A stretch of DNA of 7,658 bases from an uncultured Peptococcaceae bacterium (lineage in GTDB: Bacteria > Bacillota > Peptococcia > Peptococcales > Peptococcaceae): positions 1 through 7,658 of the forward strand of contig CALAKO010000076.1 of NCBI GenBank assembly GCA_937922955.1, in the 5' to 3' direction. Below, piece after piece: positions 5,752 to 7,658 of the stretch; within the stretch, counting starts at the first letter, position 1, and each line of letters starts with the position of its first letter. Under the pieces are notes generated by a model. It ran no database searches. It was not told the DNA's origin and saw nothing but the letters and a program-made list of their open reading frames with translations. Position numbers and translations under genes: made by a program.

Positions 5752-6028
5752 AGAGTATTACCCCGTCTTTGTTGATTTCTTTTTTTAATTCATCAGAAAT
5801 GGTATCGTTGAGCGTTACAATATCGAATGACAGGAGAGAGTGGGTATTTTCTTTGACATCCCAATAAAAGCTGTCGAGATTTCCGCCAACAATGGCAAGG
5901 TCAATGTCGCTTCTTTCTGTATAATTCCCTTTCGCGCGGGAACCAAAAAGGATTACCTTCTCTATATGGTGCTTGCGTGCAAATGATATAATTTCTCTCA
6001 AGACTCTGTCTGGAATATTATGGTTCAT
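5735..6028 (-). CDS. Minimal nucleotidyltransferase (MNT; MntA-like antitoxin of the HEPN-MNT pair)
   Basis: A 97-residue polymerase-beta-type nucleotidyltransferase. The signature GSRAKG (29-34) followed by SDIDLAI (40-46) is intact. Asp41 and Asp43 are the expected metal ligands, and Asp69 in SFDIVTL is the likely third acidic residue. Related MntA proteins transfer AMP to a tyrosine of their HEPN partner and thereby block it. The start is taken as ATG 6026-6028, nine bases after GGAGG; an in-frame TTG at 6032-6034 lies only three bases from that site. It is the first gene of the pair and overlaps the HepT-like gene by 17 bases. A promoter (6126-6154) and a terminator (5284-5308) frame the pair as a self-contained unit. 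Confidence 0.87.
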   Translation of the reverse strand: MNHNIPDRVLREIISFARKHHIEKVILFGSRAKGNYTERSDIDLAIVGGNLDSFYWDVKENTHSLLSFDIVTLNDTISDELKKEINKDGVILYEKTR

Positions 6029-6037
6029 ACGCAATCG

Positions 6038-6042
6038 CCTCC
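6038..6042 (-). promoter_or_regulatory. Ribosome binding site that fixes the MNT start
   Basis: GGAGG on the minus strand has a nine-base spacer to ATG 6026-6028 and a three-base spacer to the upstream TTG at 6032-6034, favouring the ATG. Confidence 0.7.
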
Positions 6043-6125
6043 AGCTTTATTGATCGAAGCCGTCATTCGGATACCCTGCAATCATTCCGTATCAAGACGA
6101 AGCGATTGGTGGGGGTTATATTTTT

Positions 6126-6154
6126 ATCATAGATTAAATATTTGAAAACAGCAA
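6126..6154 (-). promoter_or_regulatory. Sigma-70-type promoter of the HEPN-MNT operon
   Basis: On the minus strand TTGCTG (-35) and TATGAT (-10) are 17 bases apart in an AT-rich stretch. Transcription would start near 6119 and leave a leader of about 90 bases before the MNT start. Confidence 0.6.
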
Positions 6155-6217
6155 GGTAATAGTGTGAAAATATACCGAGAAAACCGCATTGGTTCTTTAA
6201 CTTGGTTTGTTCAGACA

Positions 6218-6442
6218 TTACTCATTACATTCAATCACATGCTGCACGCCGTCGTGGTCGATGGCGACGAGTTGGCCGCCGATTTTGTCAAGGGTGCAGG
6301 CGTTGACAGTGAAATCCAGGGTGATGGTTTTGGTGTCGCCGCCGATGGTGGTCACATGGAGAACGTTTGGATTGATGTCCTCGCTCCATGGTCCGGCGCT
6401 GGTGCCTTCGGTTTTGATACGCTTCCACCGTTTTATCTGGGT
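6218..6442 (-). pseudogene. Possible 5'-truncated gene remnant
   Basis: On the minus strand an open frame of 74 codons ends at TAA 6218-6220. It has no ATG, GTG or TTG start and no ribosome binding site, and an in-frame stop (TAA, 6443-6445) stands just before it. The codons look used: C or G is frequent at third positions, as in the genes nearby. The product reads like the end of a beta-rich domain (GPWSEDINPN, TKTITLDFTVNAC, GGQLVAIDHDGVQHVIECNE). It is probably the tail of a decayed or deleted gene. The opposite strand also has open frames here, but they are rich in V, G, A and D as expected of antisense shadows. No family recognised. Confidence 0.35.
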
Positions 6443-6552
6443 TTATTATAATATATGGTTTATGGCGGTACAAGAATGGCAGTGGGCGGTGGCGGCGGGC
6501 GAGAAAAAATGATGGTTTTTCGGATTCTGGATGGCGAAAAATGCGGAAAACA

Positions 6553-6561
6553 TGGTAAACT
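6553..6561 (+). promoter_or_regulatory. Weak candidate promoter of mnmE
   Basis: TGG-TAAACT resembles an extended -10 box, 35 bases before the mnmE start. No -35 box supports it (GGCGAA at 17 bases), so it is only a candidate. Confidence 0.3.
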
Positions 6562-6596
6562 ATGGAGAGATTATTACGAAGAAACGAGGGATCATC

Positions 6597-7658
6597 ATGG
6601 GTGTGAGCGATACGATTGCTGCGATTATTACGGCGCCTGGACGGGCGGCGGTCGGGATTATCCGGCTGAGCGGTCCGGAGGCGGTGGCTGTGGCGTCGGC
6701 GGTGTACGAGGGCAAGGCCGATTTGGCGGCTTGCGCGAGCCACACGATTCATTTTGGCTGGGTGCGCGATCCGGCAAACGGGCGGCGTATTGACGAAGCG
6801 TTGTTTCTTTTGATGCGCGGGCCGAAGAGCTACACCGGCGAGGATGTGGTGGAGATTCAAAGCCATGGCGGCCATGTATCCACGCAGGAGATTTTGCGGC
6901 TTTTGCTGCGCCAGGGCGTGCGGCTGGCGGACGCTGGTGAGTTCACGAAGCGTGCTTTCATCAATGGCAAGTTGGATCTGACCCGCGCTGAAGCGGTGAT
7001 GGACATTGTGGACGCTGAGAGCGACGCGGCTCTGTCGCAGGCGCTGGCCCAGAAAAGCGGGGTGTTGGAAGAACGCATTCGCACCGCCCGAGAAGCGGTG
7101 CTGGAGCTGGTGGCGTTTATTCAAGCCGACCTGGATTATCCCGAAGACGATATTGAACGATTGAGCGACGAAGAGCTGGCAGCGCGTGTGGACGCGGTGC
7201 ACGGCGATTTGGCGGCGTTGATTGCGACGGCGCAGCGCGGGCGCATGTTCCGTGAGGGCATCAAGATGGTGATTATGGGCGCACCAAATGTGGGCAAGTC
7301 GAGCCTGCTGAACGCGCTCTTGGGCCGCGAGCGCGCCATTGTCACGGACATTGCCGGTACGACGCGCGATGTGGTCACCGAGCATTTGACGATTCACGGC
7401 GTGCCGGTGGAAATTCTCGATACGGCGGGCATCCGTGCTACCGATGACCAGATCGAGGCGATTGGCGTGGAACGCGCGAAGGCTGCCAGCCGTGAGGCGG
7501 ATGTGGTGCTGTACGTGGTGGCATCGGATCGCGGGCTGAGCGAAGAGGATCGCGAAAGTTTGCGAGCGCTGGCAGATAAGGCGACGATTTTGGTGGCAAA
7601 TAAGAGCGATCTGGCACCGGAAGCCGAACTGCCTGACAATGTGCCAACGGTGCGCATC
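6597..7658 (+). CDS. mnmE: tRNA modification GTPase MnmE (TrmE), N-terminal 354 codons, cut by window end
   Basis: MnmE works with MnmG to place the carboxymethylaminomethyl (or aminomethyl) group on U34 of certain tRNAs, using a folate C1 unit and GTP hydrolysis. The N-terminal folate-binding domain is clear: DTIAAIITAPGRAAVGIIRL at 5-24, SYTGEDVVEIQSHGG around 78-92, and GEFTKRAFINGKLDLTRAEA from Gly114. A helical region follows. The inserted G domain shows G1 GAPNVGKS (228-235), G2 TTRD (255-258), G3 DTAG (275-278) and G4 NKSD (335-338). The C-terminal helices and the catalytic C-x-G-K end lie beyond the window. GAGGG (6586-6590) is six bases before the ATG. The usual neighbours in many Bacillota (yidC, jag) are not upstream here; mnmG may follow outside the window. 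Confidence 0.97.
   Translation, partial: MGVSDTIAAIITAPGRAAVGIIRLSGPEAVAVASAVYEGKADLAACASHTIHFGWVRDPANGRRIDEALFLLMRGPKSYTGEDVVEIQSHGGHVSTQEILRLLLRQGVRLADAGEFTKRAFINGKLDLTRAEAVMDIVDAESDAALSQALAQKSGVLEERIRTAREAVLELVAFIQADLDYPEDDIERLSDEELAARVDAVHGDLAALIATAQRGRMFREGIKMVIMGAPNVGKSSLLNALLGRERAIVTDIAGTTRDVVTEHLTIHGVPVEILDTAGIRATDDQIEAIGVERAKAASREADVVLYVVASDRGLSEEDRESLRALADKATILVANKSDLAPEAELPDNVPTVRI

Larger units (their letters stand above)
6035..6596. other. Long intergenic region between divergent MNT and mnmE genes
   Basis: This 560-base stretch contains the HEPN-MNT leader and promoter (left), the possible gene remnant (6218-6442), and an AT-rich block around 6441-6460 with TATAAT on both strands. 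On the minus strand TTGTAC (6468-6473) stands 17 bases from TATAAT (6445-6450), a plausible old promoter for the remnant. The final part (6461-6596) is the mnmE leader. I see no tRNA, CRISPR or riboswitch. Confidence 0.5.

Noticed and set aside
6288..7397. Minus-strand open frame of 369 codons over mnmE
   Set aside because: It is opposite the MnmE frame, which has all GTPase motifs; its product is Arg/His-rich low-complexity sequence typical of an antisense frame in GC-rich DNA.

Overview
The window looks like a chromosomal stretch from a member of the Bacillota (Firmicutes), most likely a clostridial-type anaerobe. This is inferred from strong GGAGG-type ribosome binding sites, AgrC/HPK10-type peptide-sensor kinases, a secreted stalk-domain (copper amine oxidase N-terminal-like) protein and a Gram-positive style of lipoprotein. 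The species cannot be named from the sequence.

Left part (1-2771, + strand): a head-to-tail array of at least three paralogous membrane histidine kinases. Only the tail of the first is present (to 82), followed by two complete genes (100-1404 and 1422-2720) and a strong terminator (2742-2771). The array keeps an exact 1322-base register. The first ~26 residues and the kinase half are conserved, while the membrane sensor half differs. No response regulator and no signal-peptide gene lies in the window; both, if they exist, must be upstream or elsewhere.

Middle part (2772-3962, + strand): a promoter-like region with two similar 13-base direct repeats 20 bases apart, a secreted stalk-domain protein (2872-3444), a terminator, and then a HicB-like protein (3532-3912) without a HicA partner. 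A bidirectional terminator (3936-3962) separates these genes from the convergent block that follows.

Right-middle part (3973-6154, - strand): two transcription units read leftward. A lipoprotein gene (5124-4429) is followed by a basic-tailed small membrane protein (4392-3973). Farther right is a HEPN-MNT pair: a minimal nucleotidyltransferase (6028-5735) overlaps a HepT/HI0074-family protein (5751-5341), with its own promoter (6126-6154) and terminator (5284-5308).

Right end: a noncoding or decayed stretch (6035-6596) holds a possible 5'-truncated gene remnant on the - strand. The mnmE (trmE) tRNA-modification GTPase then starts at 6597 and runs off the window. The main points of interest are the diversified kinase array with a 181-base perfectly conserved tract, the HEPN-MNT module with an intact R-x4-H-x-Y motif, and the direct repeats before the stalk-protein promoter.
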